Origin: Reyranella massiliensis 521
Lineage (GTDB): Bacteria; Pseudomonadota; Alphaproteobacteria; Reyranellales; Reyranellaceae
Assembly: GCA_945862125.1 (NCBI GenBank)
Contig: CAMAYC010000047.1
Location: forward strand, 1-33,549
Direction: 5' to 3'
DNA length: 33,549 bases
This document shows positions 11,058 through 18,772 of the stretch, piece by piece. The notes beneath the pieces were generated by a model. It was given only the letters and a program-made list of their open reading frames with translations, was not told where the DNA came from and ran no database searches. Each line of letters starts with the position of its first letter. Positions within the stretch are counted from its first letter, which is position 1. The translations under genes and the position numbers were made by a program.

Positions 11058-12598
11058 ATGATCACGTCGATGAGATACGGACCCTTTTGCGACATGGCGT
11101 AGGTGAGCTGCTTGGTGAGCTCTTCCAGGTTGGTCGCCTTGCCGGCGGGGACGCCCATGCCCTTCGCCAGATCGGTGAACTGCAGCGTCGGACGGTCGAG
11201 CGTCAACATGTCGATGGCGCGCGGGCCGGGATTGGCCGCACCGACATCGGCGAGCTGGCTGTAGAGAATGTTGTAGGAGCGGTTCGAGAAGATCATCACG
11301 CAGACGTCGAGATTCTCGCGCGCCATCGTCCACAGCGACTGGATCGTGTACATCGCCGAGCCGTCGCCGATCATGCAGATGACCTTGCGGTCGGGACAGG
11401 CTACGGCCGCACCAACAGCGACGGGACCCCCGAAGCCGATCGAGCCGCCCATGTTGTTCAGCCAGTCGTGCGGCGGCGCGCCGGCCGAGAACGGGAAGAA
11501 GCCGCGGCCGGTGGTCACCGACTCGTCGACCACGATTGCGCCTTCCGGCATCGTGGCGCCGAGCGCCTGGCCGAGACCATCGAGCGTGAACTTGCCGGTC
11601 GGACGCTCGGGACGGCTCGGCTGGGCAACGCCCGCAGCCTTCTCGTTCATCGCGTCGAGTTCCATCGCCAGCGCCTCGAGCGAGCCCAGGATATCGCCTT
11701 CGACCGGGCAGAGGACAGTCGTCTCGCAGCCGTCCGGTGTGAGCACCGACGGCTTGCCGGGATAGGCAAAGAAGGCGAACGGCGCCTTGGCGCCGCACAG
11801 CACCATCTGCTGCGTGCCCTTGAGCTGGGCCTGGGCGTTCTCGATCACGAAGTGCAGGCGCAACACCGGAATTCGGCCCGCGCCACGCTCGATGCGTGCC
11901 GTACCGCCGGCGCCCTGCACCTTGCAGCCGGTCTTCGCCGCGATCTTACCGGCGAGTTCGAGGCCGCGCGCGCGCAAGGCGCGACCGCCGATAAACAGCA
12001 TCGAGTTCGGCTTCTTCAACGCCTTGGCGGCGGCAACGACTTCTTCCTTCGAGGGTTTGGGCGCAGCAGGCGCCGCCGGCGTTTCGGCCACGCCATCGGC
12101 CTCACCCCACGCGGTGTCGGCCGGCAGGATCAAGGTCGCGATCTGGCCCGGCGCCACGTTGGCGGCCTGGGTCGCGAGCGCGCCATCGCCGGCGACAGTC
12201 TTCGACGTGGGCGAGGTCTTTACCCAATGCGAGAACGGCCGCGCGATGCCCTCGATGTCGGCGGTGAGCGGCGTATCGTACTTGATGTGATAGAGCGCAT
12301 GCTCGCCCACGATGTTGACGACGCCCGAACCGGCCTTCTTGGCGTTGTGCAGGTTGGCCGCCGCATTGGCGAGGCCGGGCCCGAGATGGAGCAGCGTCGA
12401 GGCCGGCTTGTCGGTCATGCGGTAGTAGCCGTCGGCGGCTCCGCTGCACACGCCTTCGAACAGGCCGAGCACGCAGCGCATGCCTTCGACACGGTCCAGG
12501 GCGCCCACGAAATGCATCTCGGACGTGCCGGGATTGGCGAAGCAAACCTCGACGCCGCCCTTGACCAGGGTCCGTACCAGACTCTCCGCACCGTTCAT
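11054..12598 (-). CDS. ThDP-dependent acetolactate synthase-like enzyme
   Basis: This 514-residue protein has the three-domain layout of the acetolactate synthase and benzoylformate decarboxylase family. The N-terminal PYR domain has the activating Glu at residue 48 in VLGLFEGVCSGAADGYYR. The middle domain is shortened and Ala/Lys-rich. The C-terminal PP domain carries the ThDP-Mg motif CMIGDGSAMYTIQSLW with SNRSYNIL. Early residues NPGTSEMHFVGAL are typical of IlvB-like proteins that are annotated as acetolactate synthase but are not part of branched-chain amino acid operons. No small subunit or other ilv gene is adjacent, so a decarboxylase or carboligase on another 2-keto acid is as likely. 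The start is ATG at 12598. It is coupled to trmB. Confidence 0.85.
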   Translation of the reverse strand: MNGAESLVRTLVKGGVEVCFANPGTSEMHFVGALDRVEGMRCVLGLFEGVCSGAADGYYRMTDKPASTLLHLGPGLANAAANLHNAKKAGSGVVNIVGEHALYHIKYDTPLTADIEGIARPFSHWVKTSPTSKTVAGDGALATQAANVAPGQIATLILPADTAWGEADGVAETPAAPAAPKPSKEEVVAAAKALKKPNSMLFIGGRALRARGLELAGKIAAKTGCKVQGAGGTARIERGAGRIPVLRLHFVIENAQAQLKGTQQMVLCGAKAPFAFFAYPGKPSVLTPDGCETTVLCPVEGDILGSLEALAMELDAMNEKAAGVAQPSRPERPTGKFTLDGLGQALGATMPEGAIVVDESVTTGRGFFPFSAGAPPHDWLNNMGGSIGFGGPVAVGAAVACPDRKVICMIGDGSAMYTIQSLWTMARENLDVCVMIFSNRSYNILYSQLADVGAANPGPRAIDMLTLDRPTLQFTDLAKGMGVPAGKATNLEELTKQLTYAMSQKGPYLIDVIM

Positions 12599-12784
12599 CG
12601 ACCGCCCCCGAATACTGAAACAAGGGGCGCACCGTAGGCCGTTGACCGGGGCCAAGCCATTGCGATTACTCGCAAATTCCAGGATGCGAGGCCGCCGCGC
12701 TCATGCTGGTCGATGTTCCCTCTTTATTCTCAACGATTTATTCAGTATACTTGAACTAATATTTCAGAACGAAAGACATTTCCC
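12599..12784. promoter_or_regulatory. Divergent intergenic region with candidate promoter
   Basis: This is the spacer between the ThDP enzyme gene and the divergent unknown gene. It becomes AT-rich from about 12720. A TATACT hexamer at 12746-12751 could be the -10 element for the plus-strand gene, with a poor -35 TTTATT at 12723-12728 and a 17-base spacer. No other gene or clear operator is visible. Confidence 0.35.
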
Positions 12785-13261
12785 ATGAGCGCTTCGGTCC
12801 CCTCCGATAGCTCGACCATCGATACGGCGTTTCTCGTCGGTCCCGAATTGGTCGAGTTCGATCGCCACGACCTTCCCATCTATGCCTCTCTTGAATCGCG
12901 CTGGGCAGATGCCGGCCTCGACTCTCCGTCCTATGGCGCGTCGCTCGACCGGCTATTCGGTGAGCCCGGCGCCATCTTCGTGAGCGGCCCGATCGGCGCC
13001 GAGGAACAGGCTGCCGCCCTCGCGGCGACGACGTTGCCGTCCGAGGATCCGATGGTCGTCCTGGCCGGTCTTTCCGATGGGCTGATCCTGCCCGCCGCCG
13101 AAGCCGGTGACGCGCTCGCCCTGCCGTCGGGCGCCCAGCAGGCCCCGGAGATCGTGACGATCTTCGATGTCGGCATCGACGCCTTCGCCGTGGTGCATCT
13201 GCATGGCGGCAGCCTCTGGGACTCCTCCAGCGACGCCTGGGCCTTCGACTACACGACCTGA
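12785..13261 (+). CDS. Hypothetical acidic protein, 158 aa
   Basis: I do not recognise this family. The protein is acidic, Ala/Gly/Ser-rich and soluble in appearance, with no signal peptide, membrane segment or cysteine cluster. Its second half alternates short hydrophobic strands with loops (MVVLAGLSDGLILPAA and VTIFDVGIDAFAVVHLHGG), suggesting an alpha/beta fold. The ATG at 12785 follows an AT-rich region with a possible -10 element but only a weak ribosome-binding site (GAAAGA). It is a monocistronic gene or paired with the next small ORF 89 bases downstream. Coding character looks real, because base composition at codon third positions is strongly G/C. Confidence 0.65.
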   Translation: MSASVPSDSSTIDTAFLVGPELVEFDRHDLPIYASLESRWADAGLDSPSYGASLDRLFGEPGAIFVSGPIGAEEQAAALAATTLPSEDPMVVLAGLSDGLILPAAEAGDALALPSGAQQAPEIVTIFDVGIDAFAVVHLHGGSLWDSSSDAWAFDYTT

Positions 13262-13350
13262 TCCCGTCTCGGCGGGCGCATATCGACGACCGATCAAAAG
13301 ATGTAGGGTGAGGCCCGGTCCACAGTGGGTCGCACAAGCGAGGACTTCGC

Positions 13351-13620
13351 ATGACCTACAGGCTCTGGTGGACCGTCGGCTACGTTTGCACCTCGGAAAA
13401 AGAATTCCTGGCTGCCAAGCACCGCCTGCTGCCCGCGACTTACGAGATGCTGGACGATGCGCTGCGCCGGGCCAACCAGGTCGGCCAGGCCGGCGGTGTC
13501 GCCTGGTTGATCGAAGGCGACGACAAGACCCGCCTCGGCCGCGCCGCCATCGAGCGGACGATCGAGAAGCGCGGCAGCGAACTGGTGGTCCAGCCTGCGA
13601 CCGGCAACGCCGGGCGGTAG
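13351..13620 (+). CDS. Small hypothetical protein, 89 aa
   Basis: This small soluble protein begins MTYRLWWTVGYVCTSEKEF. It has a helix-rich middle (LPATYEMLDDALRRANQVG) and a short strand pair, VAWLIEGDD. The overall pattern resembles small conserved hypothetical proteins of alphaproteobacteria, but I cannot assign a family. A GAGG about eight bases before the ATG supports the start. Its stop is nine bases from the end of the convergent amidohydrolase gene. Confidence 0.6.
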   Translation: MTYRLWWTVGYVCTSEKEFLAAKHRLLPATYEMLDDALRRANQVGQAGGVAWLIEGDDKTRLGRAAIERTIEKRGSELVVQPATGNAGR

Positions 13621-13629
13621 TGGCGGCCA

Positions 13630-14823
13630 CTAGGCCGCGTCGCCCAGCTCGAGCTGGACGAGGTTCATCCAGTAGGCGGCGCCCGTCGTCAGGATCTTGT
13701 CGTTGAAGTCGTAGAGCGGCGAATGCACGTTGTGGCAGCCGCCTTCGATCGTGCCGCCGTTGCCGATCATGATGTAGGCGCCCGGCTTCTTCTCCAGCAT
13801 GAAGGCGAAATCCTCGGCGCCGGCGATCGGCTGCGTGTTGGGCTCGACATTCTCGCGGCCAACCGTGGCCGCCGCGGCTTCGACCGCAATCGACGTCTGC
13901 TCCGCCGCATTGATCAACGCCGGATAGCGACGGTGATACTTGCTCACCGCCTCGCAGCCGCCGGCCTGCGCGATGCCCGCCGCGACCTCGGCCAGGCGGC
14001 GCTCCAGCAGCGACCGCACCGCAGGAGAGAAGCTGCGCGCAGTGCCCTTGATCAGCACTTCCGACGGGATGACGTTGGGCGAGCCCGGCGTGCCGCACGC
14101 GATATGGCCGACGCTCAGGACTGCTGCCTGGTTCGACGGCACGTTGCGGCCGACGATGCCTTGGATCGCCACGATGAATTGCGCCGCGACAAAGGTAGGA
14201 TCGGTGCCGCGATCGGGCATGGCGCCGTGGCCGCCGGTACCCTTGAAAGTGACCTCCCAGCTATCGGACGAGGCGAGCATCGCGCCGGGACGGATGGCGA
14301 AGTGGCCGACCGGAAAGCCCGGCATGTTGTGCATGCCGTAGACGACGTCGCAGGGGAACTTGTCGAACAGGCCTTCCTCGATCATCACCCGCGCGCCACC
14401 CAGCCCCTCTTCGGCGGGCTGGAAGATGAAATGCACCGTACCGGCAAAGTCGGGCGCCGCCGCGAGCTGCTTGGCGGCACCCAGCAGCATCGTGGTGTGA
14501 CCGTCATGGCCGCAGGCATGCATCTTGTTGGGGATCGCCGAGGCGTAGTCGAAGTCGTTCTTCTCCTGCAGGTGCAGCGCGTCCATGTCGGCGCGCAAGC
14601 CGATTGTCTTCTGGCCCGGCCGGCTGCCCTTCAGGGTGCCGACGACGCCGGTCGTGGCCAGCCCACGATGGACCTCGATGCCCCAGGAGGTAAGCTTGTC
14701 GGCCACGATCTGCGAAGTCCGCTCCTCCTCGAACGCTGTCTCGGGATGGCGATGGATGTCGCGACGGATGGCGGTGAGGTCCGCGAGGTCGGCGGCCAGG
14801 AGATCGGGTGTGTATTGGGTCAT
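13630..14823 (-). CDS. M20-family amidohydrolase (hippurate hydrolase-like)
   Basis: This 397-residue zinc-dependent amidohydrolase belongs to peptidase family M20D, whose members hydrolyse N-acyl amino acids and related amides. The sequence contains RRDIHRHPETAFEE at residues 20-34 and GLRADMDALHLQE near 75-87. The metal-binding HACGHDGHTTMLLGAA has Cys104 and His106, and FQPAEEGLGGARVM has the catalytic Glu pair at 138-139. The dimerisation domain includes GTGGHGAMPDRGTDP, and the last metal-ligand region is PIAGAEDFAFML. The start is ATG at 14823. It has no obvious Shine-Dalgarno sequence and lies only 27 bases downstream of a strong minus-strand terminator, so its transcript must begin almost at the start codon or depend on readthrough. 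Confidence 0.9.
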   Translation of the reverse strand: MTQYTPDLLAADLADLTAIRRDIHRHPETAFEEERTSQIVADKLTSWGIEVHRGLATTGVVGTLKGSRPGQKTIGLRADMDALHLQEKNDFDYASAIPNKMHACGHDGHTTMLLGAAKQLAAAPDFAGTVHFIFQPAEEGLGGARVMIEEGLFDKFPCDVVYGMHNMPGFPVGHFAIRPGAMLASSDSWEVTFKGTGGHGAMPDRGTDPTFVAAQFIVAIQGIVGRNVPSNQAAVLSVGHIACGTPGSPNVIPSEVLIKGTARSFSPAVRSLLERRLAEVAAGIAQAGGCEAVSKYHRRYPALINAAEQTSIAVEAAAATVGRENVEPNTQPIAGAEDFAFMLEKKPGAYIMIGNGGTIEGGCHNVHSPLYDFNDKILTTGAAYWMNLVQLELGDAA

Positions 14824-14849
14824 GGCCGAAGACTAGCGTCGGCTGGCGC

Positions 14850-14892
14850 AAAAAGAAAAGAAAACGGCGAAGCCGGTTGCCCGACTTCGCCG
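14850..14892 (-). terminator. Strong intrinsic terminator with GCAA tetraloop
   Basis: On the minus strand bases 14892-14865 form a 12-bp stem, with one U-G pair, closed by a GCAA tetraloop: CGGCGAAGTCGG, GCAA, CCGGCTTCGCCG, with the loop closing bases shared as read. It is followed directly by TTTTCTTTTCTTTTT at 14864-14850. This is a textbook Rho-independent terminator oriented for minus-strand transcription coming from the right. The M20 gene starts downstream of it, so it must terminate some other transcript encoded at 14895-15420. Confidence 0.85.
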
Positions 14893-15290
14893 CTTCATAC
14901 GTCCCGGAAAGTACGCTCGTCACGTTCCTCCGCGGGGCGCGGTCCACCGTGACCCCGGAGGGACCACGAAGGGCTAGTGAAATTGCGAGATCCCCGCTCG
15001 CCGCCACCATCCTCGGGTGCAGGCCGTCCATGCGCATGGACCTCCCACAACGAATCCCCGGCTGCTTTTTCCTGCCAGCGCTCTCCCTCGCGAAGGGCGC
15101 GCATCGTCCCGTCGGACGAGTTCGCAGGGCACTCCGAGAACCCTTCAGCGGCTTTCGCCACCGCGAGGAACCTTTCGGCCCCTCTCCGCGTGATGCGACC
15201 ACCACGCTTCGTTGAGAGAAACCTTCCGCCTCGACGCGCAAGCCCGCAAGCGCGGCTTGATTGGCTTTTCGGTGGATTGGCTGGATAGCG
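14893..15290 (-). ncRNA. Candidate structured RNA of about 400 nt, unrecognised
   Basis: This stretch has no convincing protein gene, although minus-strand frames are open because of the high GC content. It is dense in stable hairpins: CCGCG/CGCGG at 14930-14942, GGTCC/GGACC at 14941-14965, a 16-bp palindrome at 15026-15041, TCGTCC/GGACGA at 15104-15119, and CAAGCC/GGCTTG around 15240-15258. It ends in the strong minus-strand terminator. I tested it by eye for the RNase P core (GAGGAAAGTCC), a tmRNA T-loop or ANDN tag, and SRP RNA, and found none. The 5' end is uncertain. A protein reading ending at 14895 is the main alternative. Confidence 0.35.
15026..15041. repeat. 16-bp perfect palindrome GTCCATGCGCATGGAC
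   Basis: The sequence equals its own reverse complement over 16 bases. As RNA it would fold into a six-bp stem with a GCGC loop. It lies inside the candidate structured RNA. Confidence 0.7.
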
Positions 15291-15328
15291 AGGACTGAAT
15301 CGCGCGGGCCTCAAGGGAATGTGGCGCA

Positions 15329-15344
15329 AGTGCGTCGACGCACT
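15329..15344. repeat. 16-bp perfect palindrome AGTGCGTCGACGCACT
   Basis: This perfect dyad lies 77 bases before the GST start and to the right of the candidate RNA, where a promoter for either would be expected. It could be a repressor operator for either transcript. No second copy is visible in the window. Confidence 0.55.
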
Positions 15345-15420
15345 AAGGCTCGCTGCGCCCGTTGTGCGCACCGTTTGCATCCTGCACAGTCCGATGCTCC
15401 TTCCTCCGTGATGATCGGCC

Positions 15421-16227
15421 ATGACAGAGTCCGCCAAGCTCTCCGGAGCAAAACCCCGCCTCTATCAAACGCCGTCGTCCTACTATTCGATGATCGCGCG
15501 CCTCGCGCTCGCCGAAGGCGGCATCGCCCACGAGCGCGTCTTCGTCGACATCCACTTCCGGCTGAGCCAGCAACAGCCGGACTATGTGCGGATCAATCCG
15601 GGCATGACCGTGCCGACACTGGTGCTGGCCGATCGCATCCTCGATCAGAGTCGTGACATCGCCGAGTATGCGCTCGGCGCGACGCCCGACGGTGAGACGA
15701 AAGCCTGGCTCGACCTTCACTACGGCTATCCGATCGAGGAATTGACCTTCGGCGGGATTCTCGCCCGCAACCCGCTGGCGCGGATCCTGATCCCGAAGCG
15801 GCTCGAGGCGACCCGCCGCCAACTCCTGGCACTTGCCGCCAGAAATCCCGATCTCGCTTCCGTCTATGAGGCGCGCGCCGCGGTCTTCGCCCGGCGCGTC
15901 AGCACCTTCGAGCCGGATGCCGTCGTAAAGCTTTCGGAGCGGCGTCGCACTGAGGCCATCGGCTTCATGGACCGGCTCGAGCAGACTTTGAGCGATGGCC
16001 GCGCAGTGTTGGTACCGCCGGCCTATGGCGTCGCCGATGTCGTCTGGACCGTGTTTCTCGGGCGCATGGAGTTCGCCGGTCTCGGCGCGGAGATCCCCAA
16101 GCGGCCGGCGCTCGCGCGCTACTGGGGCGTCCTGCAGGCGCGTCCCAGTTTTTCCGCGGCCGACATATGGACGAAGTTTCATGTCGGCCGCCTGATCGGC
16201 GGGATTTTGGGCATCGACAGAAGCTGA
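15421..16227 (+). CDS. Glutathione S-transferase family protein
   Basis: This 268-residue protein has a thioredoxin-like N-terminal domain (PRLYQTPSSYYSMIARLALA), with the cis-Pro motif GMTVPTLVLADRILDQSRDI near residues 60-80. The QSR corresponds to the usual glutathione-binding E/D-S position. An all-helical C-terminal domain follows, containing the conserved VADVVWTVFLGRMEF region in place of the usual N-capping box. The catalytic Ser or Tyr is probably within PSSYYS but cannot be assigned. The start is ATG at 15421, with no strong ribosome-binding site. It is longer than a typical GST (about 210-230 residues) because of an extended middle segment. The neighbours give no substrate clue. 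Confidence 0.8.
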   Translation: MTESAKLSGAKPRLYQTPSSYYSMIARLALAEGGIAHERVFVDIHFRLSQQQPDYVRINPGMTVPTLVLADRILDQSRDIAEYALGATPDGETKAWLDLHYGYPIEELTFGGILARNPLARILIPKRLEATRRQLLALAARNPDLASVYEARAAVFARRVSTFEPDAVVKLSERRRTEAIGFMDRLEQTLSDGRAVLVPPAYGVADVVWTVFLGRMEFAGLGAEIPKRPALARYWGVLQARPSFSAADIWTKFHVGRLIGGILGIDRS

Positions 16228-16239
16228 CGGCGTGACGCC

Positions 16240-16647
16240 TTAAGCTGCTCGATCCGTGGCGGTGCAGAAAAGGGCCAGCTTGTTGCCCAACGGATCGCGC
16301 AGGTAACCCACGAAGAAATTCCTGCTGTACTGAGCGCGGAAGCCCGGTGCGCCGTCATCCGTGCCACCAGCCGCCATGCCGGCGCTGTGCAGGGCGTGAA
16401 CCTGGGCATGCGTCGGTACACGAAAGGCGATCATCGAGCCGTTGCCAACCGTCGCGTCCCGCCCATCGTAAGGCTTCCTGACATACACGGCACAGTGACC
16501 GTCGAAGCGATCGGGAATGTCGGGGAGCGTGTAAGCCACTCCGTCTTTCTGCTGTGCCTTTTCATAGCCAAGCGGCCCGAGGACCGCCGTATAGAACCGC
16601 TCTGAGCGCGGGATATCGTTCGCGCCGATCGTCAAATAATTCAGCAT
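16240..16647 (-). CDS. VOC (glyoxalase/bleomycin resistance) family protein
   Basis: This 135-residue vicinal oxygen chelate fold protein begins MLNYLTIGANDIPRSERFY, followed by TAVLGPLGY and ending with FFVGYLRDPLGNKLALFC. The two usual metal ligands appear to be missing: the first strand has Asn-Tyr where many members have His, and DPLGNKLALF lacks the Glu found in DPxGNxxE. It may therefore bind a ligand or act without metal. The start is ATG at 16647, with AGGGG six bases upstream; TTG and GTG codons immediately before it are alternatives. It lies on the minus strand, divergent from hisA and convergent with the GST gene. Confidence 0.82.
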   Translation of the reverse strand: MLNYLTIGANDIPRSERFYTAVLGPLGYEKAQQKDGVAYTLPDIPDRFDGHCAVYVRKPYDGRDATVGNGSMIAFRVPTHAQVHALHSAGMAAGGTDDGAPGFRAQYSRNFFVGYLRDPLGNKLALFCTATDRAA

Positions 16648-16732
16648 CACCAACCCCTATCCCGTGCGTGCCGGTGCGCCCCACTCGAACGGGGTGGCGT
16701 GCCGCCGTCCGGCGCGCTAAACCCCCGCCGCC

Positions 16733-17461
16733 ATGATCCTGTTTCCCGCCATCGATCTCAAGGACGGCAAGTGCGTTCGCCTGCTGCGGGGCGACATGGC
16801 ACGGGCCACGGTGTTCAACGACAGCCCGGCGGCGCAGGCCAAGGCATTCGCCCAGGCCGGCTGCGAATGGCTGCATCTCGTCGACCTCAACGGCGCCGTC
16901 GAGGGCCATCCGGTGAACCGCGCCGCGGTCGTCGAGATCCTGAAGGAGATCGATGTGCCGGCGCAGCTCGGCGGCGGCATTCGCACCATCGAAAGCATTT
17001 CCCAGTGGTTCGATGCCGGCGTGAGCCGCGTCATCCTGGGCACGGTCGCGGTCAAGGAGCCGGGCCTGGTGAAGGCCGCCTGCAAGCAGTGGCCGGGCAA
17101 GGTGGCGGTCGGCATCGACGCCCGCGAGGGCATGGTTGCGGTCGATGGCTGGACCAAGCAGAGCACGGTGCGCGCGCTGGACCTTGCGCTGCGCTTCGAG
17201 GACGCCGGCGTCGCCGCCATCATCTATACCGACATCGATCGCGACGGCGCCATGGGCGGCGTCAATGTCGACGCCACAGTGACGCTGGCCCAGCATCTCA
17301 CCACGCCGGTGATCGCCTCGGGCGGCGTTAGCTCGCTCGACGATCTGCGCGAGCTGCGGCCGGCCGAGGAGCATGGCATCATCGGCGCCATCGTCGGCCG
17401 CGCGCTTTATGACGGCCGCGTGACGGTGCCCGACGCCATCCGCGTCCTCAAAGGCGAATGA
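16733..17461 (+). CDS. hisA: ProFAR isomerase HisA (histidine biosynthesis)
   Basis: HisA isomerises the aminoaldose ProFAR to the aminoketose PRFAR, the fourth step of histidine synthesis, using a (beta/alpha)8 barrel. The 242-residue protein has catalytic Asp8 in [14 protein letters not shown] and Asp129 in GIDAREGMV. Its phosphate-binding motifs are QLGGGIRT near residue 78 and VIASGGVSS in the second half. Length is normal. The start is ATG at 16733 with no clear Shine-Dalgarno sequence. hisF follows after ten bases on the same strand. Unlike many alphaproteobacterial loci, hisH is not immediately upstream; a divergent VOC gene is there instead. Confidence 0.97.
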   Translation: MILFPAIDLKDGKCVRLLRGDMARATVFNDSPAAQAKAFAQAGCEWLHLVDLNGAVEGHPVNRAAVVEILKEIDVPAQLGGGIRTIESISQWFDAGVSRVILGTVAVKEPGLVKAACKQWPGKVAVGIDAREGMVAVDGWTKQSTVRALDLALRFEDAGVAAIIYTDIDRDGAMGGVNVDATVTLAQHLTTPVIASGGVSSLDDLRELRPAEEHGIIGAIVGRALYDGRVTVPDAIRVLKGE

Positions 17462-17474
17462 GGTAGGGCGAGTG

Positions 17475-18248
17475 ATGCTGAAGGTCCGCATCATCCCCTG
17501 TCTCGACGTCAAGGATGGCCGCGTCGTGAAGGGCGTGCAGTTCGAGTCCCTGCGCGATGCCGGCGATCCCGTCGAGCAGGCCCGCATCTACGACGCCGCC
17601 GGCGCCGACGAGCTCACCTTCCTCGACATCACGGCCAGCCACGAGAACCGCGACACCATCCTCGATGTCGTCGCCCGCACGGCGGAACAGTGCTTCATGC
17701 CGCTTACCGTGGGCGGTGGTGTGCGGACCATCGAGGACATCCGCCGCCTGCTGCTGGCCGGCGCCGACAAGGTCGGGATCAACTCCGCCGCCGTGACGCG
17801 GCCGGAGTTCGTCAAGGAAGCCGCCGAGAAGTACGGCGACCAGTGCATCGTGGTGTCGATCGACTCCCGGCAGACCGCGCCCGGCAAATGGGAGGTCTTC
17901 ACTCATGGCGGGCGCAAGGGCACGGGCCTCGACACGCTGGACTGGGCGCGTCGGATGGCACGGTCGGGCGCGGGCGAGCTGCTGATCACCTCGATGGACC
18001 GCGACGGCACCAAGTCGGGTTTCGACCTGGAACTCACCCGTGCGGTCTCCGATGCCGTGCCGGTGCCGGTGGTGGCCTCGGGCGGCGTGGGCACGCTCGA
18101 CGACCTGCTCGACGGCGTCACCAAGGGCGGCGCCTCGGCGGTGCTGGCCGCCTCGATCTTCCATTTCGGCGAGTTCACCATCGCCCAGGCGAAAGAACAT
18201 CTCGCCCGCGCCGGCGTTCCGGTACGACAAATCTCGCGCGCGGCGTGA
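17475..18248 (+). CDS. hisF: Imidazole glycerol phosphate synthase subunit HisF
   Basis: HisF is the cyclase subunit that, with ammonia from HisH, converts PRFAR into imidazole glycerol phosphate and AICAR. The 257-residue barrel has catalytic Asp11 in [15 protein letters not shown] and Asp130 in VVSIDSRQ. Its phosphate-binding loops are LTVGGGVRT and VVASGGVGT, and it has the family signature [14 protein letters not shown] chose ATG at 17475, with AGGTAGGG upstream; the adjoining GTG three bases earlier is a possible alternative. It is flanked by hisA and hisE on the same strand. The HisH partner must be encoded outside the window. Confidence 0.97.
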   Translation: MLKVRIIPCLDVKDGRVVKGVQFESLRDAGDPVEQARIYDAAGADELTFLDITASHENRDTILDVVARTAEQCFMPLTVGGGVRTIEDIRRLLLAGADKVGINSAAVTRPEFVKEAAEKYGDQCIVVSIDSRQTAPGKWEVFTHGGRKGTGLDTLDWARRMARSGAGELLITSMDRDGTKSGFDLELTRAVSDAVPVPVVASGGVGTLDDLLDGVTKGGASAVLAASIFHFGEFTIAQAKEHLARAGVPVRQISRAA

Positions 18249-18339
18249 AATTGGCGTAAAATGGCCGCAGCGCCCGAGCAAGAGGCGCCAGGATCGCGTA
18301 GGTCCGCCCTTCCCCCGGGCGGCGGAGTTCTCCCCCTCG

Positions 18340-18726
18340 ATGGCCAAAGACAAGAAAGCCAAGAAGAAGGCGTCGAAGAAAAGACGCCAGGACGATGTCG
18401 CGAGCGCCGACGAGCATGTGCTCGACCGGCTCTACGTCGTGATCGACAGCCGCAAGGGCGCCGACCCCGAATCCTCCTATACGGCACGCCTGTTCAGCCG
18501 CGGCCGTGCCCAGATCGCCAAGAAGCTGGGCGAGGAAGCGGTCGAGGCACTGATCGAGGGCATCAAGGGCGACCGGCCGAAGCTCGTCGCCGAAAGCGCC
18601 GACATGCTTTACCACCTGCTGACCCTGTGGGCCGCGACCAACGTGAAGCCGAAAGCTGTGTGGACCGAACTGGCCCGCCGCGAAGGCCTGTCGGGCATCG
18701 CTGAGAAGGCGAGCCGCAAGAGGTAG
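18340..18726 (+). CDS. hisE: Phosphoribosyl-ATP pyrophosphatase HisE
   Basis: HisE hydrolyses phosphoribosyl-ATP to phosphoribosyl-AMP, the second step of histidine synthesis. The 128-residue protein has the all-alpha MazG-like core: LDRLYVVIDSRKG, then SSYTARLFSRGRAQIAKKLG with EEAVEALIEGIKGD carrying the acidic metal ligands, and ESADMLYHLLTLW. An unusual Lys/Arg-rich N-terminal tail of about 18 residues (MAKDKKAKKKASKKRRQDD) precedes the core. The ATG at 18340 is 91 bases after hisF and is preceded by a GC-rich hairpin (CCGCCC/GGGCGG near 18303-18322) and GGAG about 12 bases upstream. A start without the basic tail is not available as ATG, so the extension seems real. Confidence 0.93.
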   Translation: MAKDKKAKKKASKKRRQDDVASADEHVLDRLYVVIDSRKGADPESSYTARLFSRGRAQIAKKLGEEAVEALIEGIKGDRPKLVAESADMLYHLLTLWAATNVKPKAVWTELARREGLSGIAEKASRKR

Positions 18727-18772
18727 CCGCGTTCGGTATAGTTGTCGGACGACAATGACTCCGGAGCCCGTC

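Noticed and set aside
11087-12637. Long plus-strand open frame antisense to the ThDP enzyme gene
   Set aside because: Arg/His-rich antisense translation without motifs, whereas the minus strand carries the GDG and Glu motifs of a ThDP enzyme.
14893-15290. RNase P RNA, tmRNA or SRP RNA in the unexplained gap
   Set aside because: The universal RNase P core GAGGAAAGTCC, a T-loop with GTTCGA, and a tag starting ANDN are all absent on both strands.
14895-15437. Minus-strand open frame of 180 codons ending at the terminator
   Set aside because: No domain or typical coding pattern is recognised, two minus frames are open over the same bases, and hairpins dominate. It is kept only as the alternative to the RNA hypothesis.
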